Shown here one piece after another: positions 5,937 to 6,023 of a stretch of 6,023 bases of DNA (its first letter is position 1; every line of letters starts with the position of its first letter). Below the pieces are notes generated by a model, which was not told the origin of the DNA, did not search any database, and saw only the letters and a program-made list of their open reading frames with translations. A program made the position numbers and the translations under genes. This stretch comes from Holosporales bacterium. Lineage in GTDB: Bacteria > Pseudomonadota > Alphaproteobacteria > RUG11792. Where the stretch lies: contig JAISOC010000033.1 of assembly GCA_031275915.1 (NCBI GenBank), positions 1-6,023 of the forward strand. The letters are read 5' to 3'.

Positions 5937-6023
5937 AATTAATGTCTTCTGGAGATTGATAACTAAATATAGAAGTCTAGCTATAGAGTTTTGTGTTTCT
6001 TCAGTATGTGTATAGGAAGAAAG

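Overview
This AT-rich window most resembles the chromosome of a Gram-negative, probably host-associated bacterium. A low-GC alphaproteobacterium of the Holosporales/Rickettsiales kind is my best guess. The reasons are a prepilin with an IAGSIFKGKDIV-type N-terminus followed by LPGND, a short type VI secretion TssA, an MlaC-like periplasmic lipid-binding protein, and a signal-peptide-bearing BspA-type leucine-rich-repeat (LRR) protein. The taxonomy is inference; there is no rRNA or tRNA in the window to fix it.

Layout. Bases 1-201 are upstream DNA with a plausible promoter. Bases 202-1333 (+) hold a two-gene unit: an exported coiled-coil protein with a very acidic Glu/Lys/Ser tail, whose 3' end overlaps the start of a type IV prepilin/pseudopilin gene. 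Converging on it is tssA (minus strand, 1413-2438), a T6SS assembly gene with no other T6SS gene in the window; a 79-bp gap with a weak hairpin separates the two. Upstream of tssA, a short open stretch overlaps its start and may be the 3' stub of a lost operon partner.

Bases 2628-4132 (+) are the most interesting part. A strong promoter and Shine-Dalgarno lead into an ATG and signal peptide, which is interrupted 33 nt into the gene by a run of 14 consecutive G. As written, the start codon runs into a stop at 2724, but the +1 frame after the tract is open without a break to 4132 and encodes a BspA-like LRR protein with 22-residue repeats. A tract of 12 or 15 G would give one continuous protein of about 500 residues. 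This is the architecture of a phase-variable surface or secreted protein, caught in the OFF state (or a homopolymer miscall). The same gene shows an abrupt codon-usage change near 3570-3620, suggesting a mosaic origin.

Bases 4298-5869 (minus) hold a likely two-gene operon read from a promoter near 5907-5936. The first gene encodes only the membrane and first Rossmann half of a WbpM/CapD-type nucleotide-sugar dehydratase, with the catalytic SDR half absent. Thirty bases later comes an MlaC-like phospholipid-binding protein. Both point to the cell envelope. Taken together, the window reads as envelope and host-contact functions (pilus, T6SS, variable LRR protein, polysaccharide, lipid transport), with signs of gene decay and rearrangement. 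No CRISPR array, tRNA, rRNA or intact insertion sequence was seen.
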